Source of the DNA: Prevotella sp. UBA4330
GTDB taxonomy: Bacteria > Bacteroidota > Bacteroidia > Bacteroidales > Bacteroidaceae
DNA: 49,655 nt
NCBI GenBank assembly: GCA_002394385.1
Contig: DGTS01000027.1
Span: 1 to 49,655, forward strand
Reading direction: 5' to 3'
A model generated the notes under the pieces. It had not been told where the DNA came from. It made no database searches and worked only from the letters and a program-made list of their open reading frames with translations. Each line of letters opens with the position of its first letter. Within the stretch, counting starts at the first letter, position 1. The translations under genes and the position numbers were made by a program. Positions 1 to 7,198 of the stretch are shown here, piece after piece.

Positions 1-3000
1 ACACGATGAAGAAGGCGGGAACCACAAAGAGCAGGGCAATGGTACCTACGGACATACCACCCACAACGCCAAGGGCGAGGGCACGGTTACCGTTGGCACC
101 GGCACCACCCTCGATGATGAGCGGAATCATACCGGCAATCATGGTGAACACCGTCATCAGGATGGGGCGCAGACGCTCCTTGCAGGCCTCGAAGGCGGCA
201 TCGCGGATGCTCATGCCCTGGGCACGGCGCTCAGAGGCGAACTCCGTAATCAGGATGGCGGTCTTGGAGAGCAGACCGATGAGCATGATGACACCCGTCT
301 GCAGGTAGATGTTGTTGTCCATGCCCGGCAAGTGAACCAGTGAACCCAGGTAGGCGCAGACAAAGGCTCCCATCAGTCCGAACGGCACGCTGAGCAATAC
401 GGCCCACGGGGTGAACCACGAGTTGTAGAGCGAGGCCAGGATGAGGTAGATGAGAATGATACATATTATATATATGAGGGCAGTGGTGTTAGAGCCGGAG
501 GCTTCCTCCAGTTCTCGCGACATGCCGCTATATTCGTAACTGTAACCGTTAGGCATGGTCTCCTTGAACACCTCGGCAATCACCTTGTGGGCGTCGCCCT
601 CGGTGTATCCGCTGGCGGCCTGCACGAAGCAGGTGATGCTCTGGAACAGGTTGAAGTGCTCAACGCTCGACGTTCCCACAATCTCCTTCAGCGTGACGAA
701 CTCAGAGATAGGAGCCATCTTGCCGCCGCGCACCTTCACGAAGATGTTGTTCAGCGACGAGGGGTCGAGGCGGTATTCAGGTGAGGCGCTGGCCATGATA
801 CGGTACACCTTACCGAACTGGTTGAAGTTACCCACATACGAACCGCCGCAATAGGAACCAAGCGTCCTCAGCACAGTAGCCGGCGAGACACCAGCACGGT
901 CGCATTGGGTGGCTTCTACATTGACTTCATATTTCGGGAAACGTTCAGAGTATGATGTCATAGCCATACTGATTTCAGGACGCTCGCCGAGCTTGGTAAG
1001 GAAGTTGGTGGCCAACTTGGCAAACTCCGAGAGGTCGCCGTCGTTGAGGTCCTGCAGCACCAAGTTGACGCTGTTGTTGGAACCGTAGCCCGGTACCTGC
1101 GGCAACTGGAACGGCATCACCTGCACGTTCTTTATTTCCTTGCAAGCGAAGTACAGGCGGCCGATGACAAGGTCAACGTAGTGGTTGAAGCCCTCACGCT
1201 CCTCCCAGGTTTTCAGGCGGATAATCATGGTGGCATAGTTGGAACCCGAGCCCGACATCATACCGTAGCCGCAGGCCGTGGCGAAGCTCTCCATCTCGGG
1301 AATCTCCTGTACCTTGGCCTCCACCTTCTTCACAATCTCACGCGTCTCATGGAGCGTGGTACCCTCCGGGGCACGGATTTCGGCCAGGATAACGCCCTGG
1401 TCCTCCTGTGGCACCAGTCCTGAAGGCAGGTTCTTCATGAAGAAGATGAGCAGCACGGCTGCAATGGCCAGCAGACTCCATGCCAGCACAGGGCGTTTGA
1501 TGAACTTCTGCACAGCCTTGGAGTACTTGTTGTAGATGGCGTTATAACTTACGGTATATGCTTTCTTTGTATAATAGGTGAGGCTCTTGCGCTCGCTTTT
1601 CTTCTCCGTGATCTTCAGCATGATAGCACAGAGGGCAGGGCAGAGCGTCAGGGCTGATACGCACGACAGACCTACGGCCGAGGCAATCGTCACACCAAAC
1701 TGGGTGAAGAACGAGCCCGACGTGCCGGGCATGAAGGCCACGGGGATGAATACGGCCATGAATACCAGCGTACACGATACGACGGCCACCGACACATCGC
1801 TCATGGCTTCGCGGGTGGCCTGCTTGGCATCGGTAATGCCGCCCTCCATCTTCGCCATCACGGCCTCTACCACCACGATGGCATCATCCACCACCGTACC
1901 GATGGCCAGCACGAGGGCGAAGAGCGTCAGGATGTTGAGCGAGAATCCCGCCAGCGAGACGATGGCAAAGGTTCCCAGCAGGGAAACGATAATCGATATT
2001 GAAGGGATAATCGTGGCCTTGAAGTTCTGCAGGAAGAAGAACACCACGAGAATCACCAGGATGATGGCGATGATAAGCGTCTCAACCACGTTGCCGATGG
2101 CGGCATAGAGGAAGTCGTCGCTGGTCTCGAGCTTCACGAACTCCAGTCCTGCCGGCATCAGGGGCTTCAGGTCCTCATAGAGCTGGTCGATGCGGGCATT
2201 CACCTCGGTGGCATTGGCGCCCGGAGCCTGGAACACCATGAAGATGGTGCCCGGCTTTCCGCCGATGTTAGAGATGAAGTTGTAGCTCATGGCACCAATC
2301 TCCACGTCGGCCACGTCGCTCAGATGGAGCAGGTGACCGCCGTCGCTGGTCTTGAGCACGATGTCGTTGAACTCCTCGATGGTTTTCAACGTACCCTTGT
2401 ACTCCATAGTGTATTGGTAGGAGTTCTCCGACTGTGCGCCCAGCGAACCTGTAGCCGAGACGAAGCTCTGGCCGCCGATAGCAGCGAAGACGTCGTTAGG
2501 CTCCAAACCATATTGCGCCATCACATCAGGCTTGAGCCAGATGCGCAGGGCGTAGGTGTTACCGAGTGCCATGACATCGCCCACACCGGTGATACGCATC
2601 AGGCGCGGTTTCAGGTTGATGTCGATATAGTTGGCCACGAAGTCGTCGTCGTACTTGCCGTCAACGCTTCGGATGGCACCAATCTGCAGTATGTTGCTCT
2701 GCTGTTTCATCACCTGCACGCCCACCTTGGTCACATCGGCAGGTAGCAGGGCCGTGGCGCGGCTCACGCGGTTCTGCACGTTCACCGCAGCAATGTCGGG
2801 GTCGGTACCCTGTTTGAAATAGACCACGATGCTGACATCGCCCGATGATGAGGCCGAAGAGGTCATGTAGGTCATGTCGGGCACACCGTTGATGTTCTCC
2901 TCCAACGGCTGCACCACCGACTTCATGATGGTGTTGGCATCGGCACCCGTATAGCTTGTGATGACACGCACCGTGGGCGGCGCGATGTTAGGGTATTGCT

Positions 3001-3100
3001 CGATGGGCAGCGACTTCATGCAGATGAAGCCCACCAGTGCTATCACGATAGAGATGGCACAGGCCATCACGTATCTGTTGATGAAAATATTGTTCTTCAT
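1..3100 (-). CDS. RND multidrug efflux pump, AcrB-like inner-membrane permease (partial, C-terminus beyond window)
   Basis: This is an inner-membrane RND (HAE1-type) pump that uses proton influx to drive drug export through an adaptor and an outer-membrane channel. The ATG is at 3098-3100 and about 1033 codons are open to the window edge, so only the last few residues are missing compared with the usual 1040-1060. The N-terminus (MKNNIFINRYVMA) is the first membrane helix, followed by the HAE1 signature YPNIAPPTVRV. The transmembrane-4 proton-relay pair is present in GTVVDDAIVVVE. The large periplasmic loops (one with the GGQSFVSATGS region) and a second helix bundle (residues ~880-1030) follow in normal order. 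It lies 56 bp downstream of the adaptor gene in the same operon. No outer-membrane channel gene is seen; it probably follows beyond base 1. Substrate is unknown. Confidence 0.96.
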   Translation of the reverse strand, partial: MKNNIFINRYVMACAISIVIALVGFICMKSLPIEQYPNIAPPTVRVITSYTGADANTIMKSVVQPLEENINGVPDMTYMTSSASSSGDVSIVVYFKQGTDPDIAAVNVQNRVSRATALLPADVTKVGVQVMKQQSNILQIGAIRSVDGKYDDDFVANYIDINLKPRLMRITGVGDVMALGNTYALRIWLKPDVMAQYGLEPNDVFAAIGGQSFVSATGSLGAQSENSYQYTMEYKGTLKTIEEFNDIVLKTSDGGHLLHLSDVADVEIGAMSYNFISNIGGKPGTIFMVFQAPGANATEVNARIDQLYEDLKPLMPAGLEFVKLETSDDFLYAAIGNVVETLIIAIILVILVVFFFLQNFKATIIPSISIIVSLLGTFAIVSLAGFSLNILTLFALVLAIGTVVDDAIVVVEAVMAKMEGGITDAKQATREAMSDVSVAVVSCTLVFMAVFIPVAFMPGTSGSFFTQFGVTIASAVGLSCVSALTLCPALCAIMLKITEKKSERKSLTYYTKKAYTVSYNAIYNKYSKAVQKFIKRPVLAWSLLAIAAVLLIFFMKNLPSGLVPQEDQGVILAEIRAPEGTTLHETREIVKKVEAKVQEIPEMESFATACGYGMMSGSGSNYATMIIRLKTWEEREGFNHYVDLVIGRLYFACKEIKNVQVMPFQLPQVPGYGSNNSVNLVLQDLNDGDLSEFAKLATNFLTKLGERPEISMAMTSYSERFPKYEVNVEATQCDRAGVSPATVLRTLGSYCGGSYVGNFNQFGKVYRIMASASPEYRLDPSSLNNIFVKVRGGKMAPISEFVTLKEIVGTSSVEHFNLFQSITCFVQAASGYTEGDAHKVIAEVFKETMPNGYSYEYSGMSRELEEASGSNTTALIYIICIILIYLILASLYNSWFTPWAVLLSVPFGLMGAFVCAYLGSLVHLPGMDNNIYLQTGVIMLIGLLSKTAILITEFASERRAQGMSIRDAAFEACKERLRPILMTVFTMIAGMIPLIIEGGAGANGNRALALGVVGGMSVGTIALLFVVPAFFIV

Positions 3101-3156
3101 TCTCGGATTATCGTTGTTAAATGATTGCGTTATAACGTTACGACGTTATGACGACA

Positions 3157-4332
3157 TTACTCTGCTTCCTTCGGAAACAGCACCCGCTGTCCTTCCTGAA
3201 CGTTGTTGGCACCTTCGGTCACAATGCGGTCGCCCACTTTGAGGCCGGAATTCACGATGACGTCCTTACCGTTGCCGGCAGAGGTGGTGGTCACCGTAAC
3301 GGCCGTGGCCGTGCTGTCGGCCTTCACCTTGTATACAAGCGACTTGTCCTGCAGGCGCACCACGGCGTTCTGCGGAATCACCATCACGCCCTTCTGCTGG
3401 AAGGGGAGCACCACGGTGCCCTGAACGCCCGAGAACAGATGACCTTCGGGATTGGGGAACGTGGCCTTGGCACCCAGCGAGCCTGTGGCAGCGTCGACGA
3501 CACCCGTCAGACTGGTGATGCGGCCCTTGTGCTTGTATTCCGTTCCGTTCTTCATCACGAAAGTCACGTCGGGCAATGCGGCCATGTGCTTCTCTTTCTC
3601 GTCACCCTTCATGCCGGCCTGCACCTGCGCCTCGATAATGGCTTCCGAGACAGAGAACTCTGCGTCCATCGTGGTGTTGCCGCTGAGGATGGTGAGGTAG
3701 GTGGCTGGCGATACCTGGTCGCCGGTGCGTACGGGAATCTCGCCGATGACACCGGTCACGGGAGCCGTGATGGTGCAGAAGCCGAGGTTCACCCTGGCGC
3801 GGTTGACTGACGACTGTGCCTGGGTTACTGCAGCCCTGGCCTGGCTGACGGCAGCCGTTGCCTGGTTGTAGCTGTTGCGGGAATTCTCAAGCATATAGGA
3901 GCTCACAATCTTCTTGTCGAACAGGTTCTTGTTGCTCTCATACTCCAGCTTGGCGCTGTTGGCCTGTGCCTGAGCTGCCGAGAGGTTGGCCTGTGCAGCC
4001 TGGAGGTTGGCACGTGCGGCCTCTACTTCGTGCTGGGCATTGCGCGAGTCGATGATAAACAATGTCTGTCCCTTGCTCACGCGCTGACCTTCGCTGACGC
4101 ATATTCTCATCAGCTGTCCACTCACCTGCGGCGTGATGGTCACGTCGGACTGACCTTTCAGTTTTGCGCTGAATTTCATGGGAAGTTCAACGTCGGATTT
4201 CTTAACGGTAATCGTTTCGAACGATGTCAGTTTTTCTTTGGGTATGTCCAACCCGCAAGCCGTCAAACAGCCGATTGTGGTAAAGAGTGTGAACACCCAT
4301 ACCAAAGCATTGGTCTTTTTCATTTTTTTCAA
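3157..4332 (-). CDS. RND efflux periplasmic adaptor (membrane fusion protein), lipoprotein
   Basis: This is the periplasmic adaptor that links the RND pump to its outer-membrane channel. It has 391 residues, normal for the AcrA/HlyD family. The N-terminus is a lipoprotein signal with lipobox LTAC (Cys ~26). It is followed by the first half of a barrel/lipoyl domain (VTITPQVSGQLMRICVSEGQ). An alpha-hairpin of alternating Ala/Gln/Ser heptads spans roughly residues 105-180 (ARANLQAAQANLSAAQAQAN). The second lipoyl half is GFCTITAPVTGVIGEIPVRT, and the beta-barrel and membrane-proximal domains reach the C-terminus. A second in-frame ATG three codons in (4323) is equally possible. The pump gene follows after 56 bp and a small membrane peptide precedes it. 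Confidence 0.95.
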   Translation of the reverse strand: MKKMKKTNALVWVFTLFTTIGCLTACGLDIPKEKLTSFETITVKKSDVELPMKFSAKLKGQSDVTITPQVSGQLMRICVSEGQRVSKGQTLFIIDSRNAQHEVEAARANLQAAQANLSAAQAQANSAKLEYESNKNLFDKKIVSSYMLENSRNSYNQATAAVSQARAAVTQAQSSVNRARVNLGFCTITAPVTGVIGEIPVRTGDQVSPATYLTILSGNTTMDAEFSVSEAIIEAQVQAGMKGDEKEKHMAALPDVTFVMKNGTEYKHKGRITSLTGVVDAATGSLGAKATFPNPEGHLFSGVQGTVVLPFQQKGVMVIPQNAVVRLQDKSLVYKVKADSTATAVTVTTTSAGNGKDVIVNSGLKVGDRIVTEGANNVQEGQRVLFPKEAE

Positions 4333-4377
4333 TGATTATGTTTTTATTGTGTTATTTTCTTGAACTGCCACCATAGT

Positions 4378-4551
4378 CTATCTGTCCAGGAGCACCATGA
4401 TCGTGAGGTTGATCAGGCAAAGAGCAACAGCCACCACAAGCAGATAAATGACTGCCATGATCCAGTGCTCAACAAGCCATTCGTAGGTGCCCGCCATCCA
4501 CTTATGGCGGATGATGAATCTTTGAATCCTCGATTTTTTGGAAACTTTCAT
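4378..4551 (-). CDS. 57-residue single-span membrane peptide at the head of the efflux operon
   Basis: I do not recognise a family. The peptide (start MKVSKKSRIQRF) has a basic amphipathic N-terminus and one hydrophobic helix (IMAVIYLLVVAVALCLIN), suggesting an inner-membrane peptide with the N-terminus inside. An earlier in-frame ATG at 4584 exists, but it falls at or before the transcription start predicted from the promoter at 4586-4616, so the ATG at 4549-4551 is preferred. It ends 45 bp before the adaptor gene and would be the first cistron of the efflux operon. By analogy only with small pump-associated peptides such as AcrZ, it could modulate the pump; nothing in the sequence proves this. 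Confidence 0.6.
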   Translation of the reverse strand: MKVSKKSRIQRFIIRHKWMAGTYEWLVEHWIMAVIYLLVVAVALCLINLTIMVLLDR

Positions 4552-4585
4552 CCCGTGATTACATGATTTCAAAATTAATATCATG

Positions 4586-4616
4586 CAAAAGTACTTTTTT
4601 TACACGCGCAGGCAAA
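4586..4616 (-). promoter_or_regulatory. Bacteroidota promoter of the efflux operon
   Basis: On the minus strand, TTTG (4613-4616) is separated by exactly 19 bp from TACTTTTG (4586-4593), matching the Bacteroidota sigma-ABfr consensus TTTG/TAnnTTTG. Transcription would begin near 4580 and enter the small membrane peptide, adaptor and pump genes. It fixes the start codon of the first cistron. Confidence 0.8.
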
Positions 4617-4622
4617 CAGCAA

Positions 4623-4658
4623 AGACAAATGGTCAAGTGTTTTCAGACAAATGGTCAA
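4623..4658. promoter_or_regulatory. Two 14-bp direct repeats, probable activator (AraC-type) binding site
   Basis: AGACAAATGGTCAA occurs exactly twice, at 4623-4636 and 4645-4658, with a 22-bp period (about two helical turns). The near copy ends six bases upstream of the -33 element of the efflux promoter. This geometry fits an AraC-family activator, and such a regulator is encoded just upstream on the same strand. Binding is inferred. Confidence 0.6.
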
Positions 4659-4686
4659 ATAAAAAAGCCCTGAAATCAGGGCTTTG
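4658..4686 (-). terminator. Rho-independent terminator of the TPR-AraC regulator gene
   Basis: A 10-bp perfect stem AAAGCCCTGA / TCAGGGCTTT (4664-4673 and 4676-4685) is followed on the minus strand by a run of T. It sits 27 bp after the stop codon of the regulator and ahead of the repeats controlling the efflux promoter. Confidence 0.8.
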
Positions 4687-4712
4687 GGGAGTGGCGGTAT
4701 AGTTTGTGTATG

Positions 4713-6587
4713 CTAAACTTCGCTGTTGGCACGGCGGTATTGGGAGGGGGATATCTGGTATTTGCGGCTGAAGTATCGGCTGAAAACGGACGCATTGGAG
4801 AATCCTGCCTTGGACATAATCTCGGTGATGGGCAGGTCGGTTGTAACGAGCAACTTGCTGGCATACTCCAGACGCAGGTCGTTGACAAACTGGGGCATGG
4901 AGTCGTATTTGCTGCCCTGAGAGAATGCCGCGCCCACGCGCTCTTTGGTGATGTGAAACTCGTCCATGATCATCTGCCGGTCGAACGACGGGTTGAGGAA
5001 CAGCAGCCGTCGGCTGACCTCGTGCTCGATGTAGTGGAAAAGTTCTTCGGGAGAAAGAGAATCGAGTGAGCCGCCCGAAGGGATGACCGGCAAATGGGTC
5101 TCAAGGCCGGCGTCAGCGGCAAGATTGTCAGGGCTCCCCTCCGCATTGCGCTGGTGACCGTTGGCTAACTGCTGTAACTGCTGTTTTAGTTCCTCGTACT
5201 TATCTTTATATGTAAAGGCCTCCTTTATCTGCTTGGCCAGCGCGCGGTTCTTCAATTGTGTCTTGCCCCATTGGCGGGCAGCATACCAGGCAAAGAACAA
5301 GCCAAGCATGGCAAGAATGCCGATGAAGAATGCCATTATGGTGACATATTGCTTGCCTGCCTTCTGGCGGTCTATCTCCTGCTGCTGTTCCTGTGCATGG
5401 AAGCGGGCAGCGTAGAGATGGGCCTTGCCTCGCAGCAGACGGTCGTTGAGGGTTTTGCTGAGCGCCTCGTATTGTTCGAATAGGCCGACGCTTTCTGCAT
5501 CGCGTCCCTGTGCCTTGGCGGTCTGGGCATGTTCGTATAGAATTGCAGCCATTCGGGCGTTCACGGTGTCGCCCTGCTGGCGCAGGTCGGCTTCAAGGTC
5601 AGCGCAGGCAGCCTCTGCCTTGTCGTAATGTCCCAGAAAGCGCCACGTCGGTGTAATCTCCTCGCGGCCATTCATGGTTTTGGCGAAGTCTGTCTGCTCG
5701 TAAAGGGCAAGATTCTGGCTGGCCTTTTTCGCGGCGGCAGCCGATTCTTCACGATTCGCTTTTCGTTCTTCACTTATTTTCGCGTAGGCGTGTGCCTTGT
5801 ATAGATAACACTTGGCCCGATAGAACTCGATATAGCCGGGGCGCTGTTCATCGGTCACCTCACGGTAGGAGTCGTCGTGAAACTCGTCGGGATGCTGTTC
5901 ATAGTCGGCCAGGAGGTCAAGCATCATTTGTGCCACGGGTGGAATGTCGCTATACCGTTGCTCCAAGTCGAGCACACTCACCTTGCGCTTCAGGGCGATA
6001 ATGCTGGCATCCATCTCAGCCCACTTACGTTGGCCTTTGAGTTGACGGATGACATTGTCTATCTTGGCCAGCCCCTCGTCGGTCCGGCCTATCTGGGAGA
6101 GTGCCATGCCTATCTCCGCCTCGGTGCGCAGGGCTTCGGTTTCCAGCCCCTGTTGCCTGACGAGGTCTAACAGCATCGTTGACCAATGGATGGTCTGTTC
6201 GTCGTCGTGATGCAGCCGGCAGGCATTCACCAGCATCTCCAGAATGTCCTGCCGGTAGCCCAGGTCTTTCTTCGCCTCGTCGAGCGTTATCAGGCGCTCA
6301 CCGATGATGATAGCCGAGTCGAGCCGTAAATAGTCAGTCGATTGCGCATATATCTTGGCACGCATCAGGTCGGTGTGGTAGTAGGGCAACGCGCCAATGC
6401 GCTTGAGCGAGTCAATCATCTGCATCCCTCTCTCAGGCGATTCATTGGCCGCCGTCAGCACCTTCTGATAAAGAGATATGACCTCGTTCTGCTTAAGCGA
6501 CGGATCCCATGCCGACCGTTTGCAACTTACGACGGTCAGCATCGTGAATACACCGACAATATATAATATGTATTTAACAGTTCTCAT
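4713..6587 (-). CDS. Membrane-anchored TPR-containing AraC-type transcription regulator
   Basis: This 624-residue protein is built like the Bacteroidota hybrid regulators that join an extracytoplasmic TPR sensor to a cytoplasmic AraC DNA-binding domain. The N-terminal signal/anchor MRTVKYILYIVGVF ends in a lipobox-like TVVSC. Residues ~30-375 are all-helical TPR-like repeats. A transmembrane segment (YVTIMAFFIGILAMLGLFFA) lies near residue 420, followed by a coiled coil (IKEAFTYKDKYEELKQQL). The last ~95 residues form an AraC helix-turn-helix pair (ITEIMSKAGFSNASVFSRYF, then SRKYQISPSQYRR). An in-frame ATG at 6626 lies inside the promoter, so the ATG at 6587 is chosen. The adjacent efflux operon, with paired direct repeats at its promoter, is the probable target. 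The ligand is unknown. Confidence 0.88.
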   Translation of the reverse strand: MRTVKYILYIVGVFTMLTVVSCKRSAWDPSLKQNEVISLYQKVLTAANESPERGMQMIDSLKRIGALPYYHTDLMRAKIYAQSTDYLRLDSAIIIGERLITLDEAKKDLGYRQDILEMLVNACRLHHDDEQTIHWSTMLLDLVRQQGLETEALRTEAEIGMALSQIGRTDEGLAKIDNVIRQLKGQRKWAEMDASIIALKRKVSVLDLEQRYSDIPPVAQMMLDLLADYEQHPDEFHDDSYREVTDEQRPGYIEFYRAKCYLYKAHAYAKISEERKANREESAAAAKKASQNLALYEQTDFAKTMNGREEITPTWRFLGHYDKAEAACADLEADLRQQGDTVNARMAAILYEHAQTAKAQGRDAESVGLFEQYEALSKTLNDRLLRGKAHLYAARFHAQEQQQEIDRQKAGKQYVTIMAFFIGILAMLGLFFAWYAARQWGKTQLKNRALAKQIKEAFTYKDKYEELKQQLQQLANGHQRNAEGSPDNLAADAGLETHLPVIPSGGSLDSLSPEELFHYIEHEVSRRLLFLNPSFDRQMIMDEFHITKERVGAAFSQGSKYDSMPQFVNDLRLEYASKLLVTTDLPITEIMSKAGFSNASVFSRYFSRKYQISPSQYRRANSEV

Positions 6588-6603
6588 ATTTGAAAAAACG
6601 CTA

Positions 6604-6611
6604 CAAAGATA
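6604..6611 (-). promoter_or_regulatory. -7 element of the TPR-AraC regulator promoter
   Basis: TATCTTTG on the minus strand matches the TAnnTTTG consensus and lies about 17 bp upstream of the chosen ATG (6587). No good -33 TTTG is seen. It overlaps the alternative upstream start, arguing against it. Confidence 0.6.
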
Positions 6612-6742
6612 GTCATTATTTCTCATATATGTGAATCCATCCGCTGTTTTAACCTCTTTTTGACTTTATTATAGCCAGAAGTAAGTACTCAGCGCCCACT
6701 TTCTTAAACAAAATAATTCAAAAATCTGTCACAAATCTTGTT

Positions 6743-6765
6743 CCCCCTCCGTTATTAGGAGGGGG
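6743..6765 (-). terminator. GC-rich hairpin, possible terminator of the 50-residue ORF
   Basis: An 8-bp perfect stem CCCCCTCC / GGAGGGGG with a 7-base loop lies about 87 bp downstream of the small minus-strand ORF. The minus-strand tail (AACAAG) has no clear T tract, so a termination role is tentative. Nothing else recognisable is seen between 6627 and 6851. Confidence 0.4.
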
Positions 6766-6851
6766 CGTTTCAACCGCACAGTAAGGACATTTTGGTGAGA
6801 TTTTTGTAGATTTTTGTCTATTGGTCAATCTGTGTCGTTACTTTCAGAAAA

Positions 6852-7004
6852 CTACGCCTGCCCCTTCTTATAGAGAGGTACCCAATCCACCTTGGCATCG
6901 CCCACCAGGTCATAGACGATGGGACCGTTCTTCCCGCCCAGGCGCTTGCAAAACTCCCGTAGCACCTGCAAATTCAAGCGATTATTGTTGAATTGCTGTT
7001 CCAT
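6852..7004 (-). CDS. 50-residue hypothetical protein
   Basis: I do not recognise this protein. It begins MEQQFNNNRLNLQVLREFCK, continues through a Lys/Gly-rich stretch (KRLGGKNGPIVYDLVGDAK) and ends WVPLYKKGQA. It is soluble, without a signal or membrane segment. Support for a real gene comes from a TAnnTTTG -7 element (TACCTTTG at 7023-7030), about 18 bp upstream of the ATG, and a GC-rich hairpin downstream. It stands alone between the efflux regulator and the accessory island, and could be a free small gene or the relic of a longer one. The protein-like composition makes a chance ORF less likely. Confidence 0.5.
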   Translation of the reverse strand: MEQQFNNNRLNLQVLREFCKRLGGKNGPIVYDLVGDAKVDWVPLYKKGQA

Positions 7005-7022
7005 TGTCGTCGAATTTGTTGG

Positions 7023-7030
7023 CAAAGGTA
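7023..7030 (-). promoter_or_regulatory. -7 element for the 50-residue ORF
   Basis: TACCTTTG on the minus strand fits the Bacteroidota -7 consensus, 18 bp upstream of the ATG at 7002-7004. The -33 element is weak. Confidence 0.5.
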
Positions 7031-7146
7031 ATGAATTTTACCAAGAAATCGTTTCTTTTTGTTATAAGTAGGGCTTACTTTAGACAAAATTTGCTTAAAT
7101 TACGCGCGAAATGATGAACAAACTCCTTACTTTCGAAAAAAAAGAG

Positions 7147-7154
7147 TACCTTTG
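7147..7154 (+). promoter_or_regulatory. -7 element of the SIS-HAD/PRTase/ATPase operon
   Basis: TACCTTTG at this position fits the -7 consensus, but no TTTG lies at the expected -33 distance, so the promoter may need an activator or be weak. It is followed by a perfect 6-bp-arm palindrome CCACTT-TTT-AAGTGG (7169-7183), placed between the likely transcription start and the preferred ATG (7199), where a repressor or RNA hairpin could act. Confidence 0.5.
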
Positions 7155-7198
7155 CAAGCAAATTAATGCCACTTTTTAAGTGGACTCAAAGTTTAATT

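Noticed and set aside
7166..7198. Upstream ATG at 7166 as the start of the SIS-HAD gene
   Set aside because: It falls at the predicted transcription start and would put 11 residues across a palindrome; the ATG at 7199 gives a normal start. Not fully excluded.
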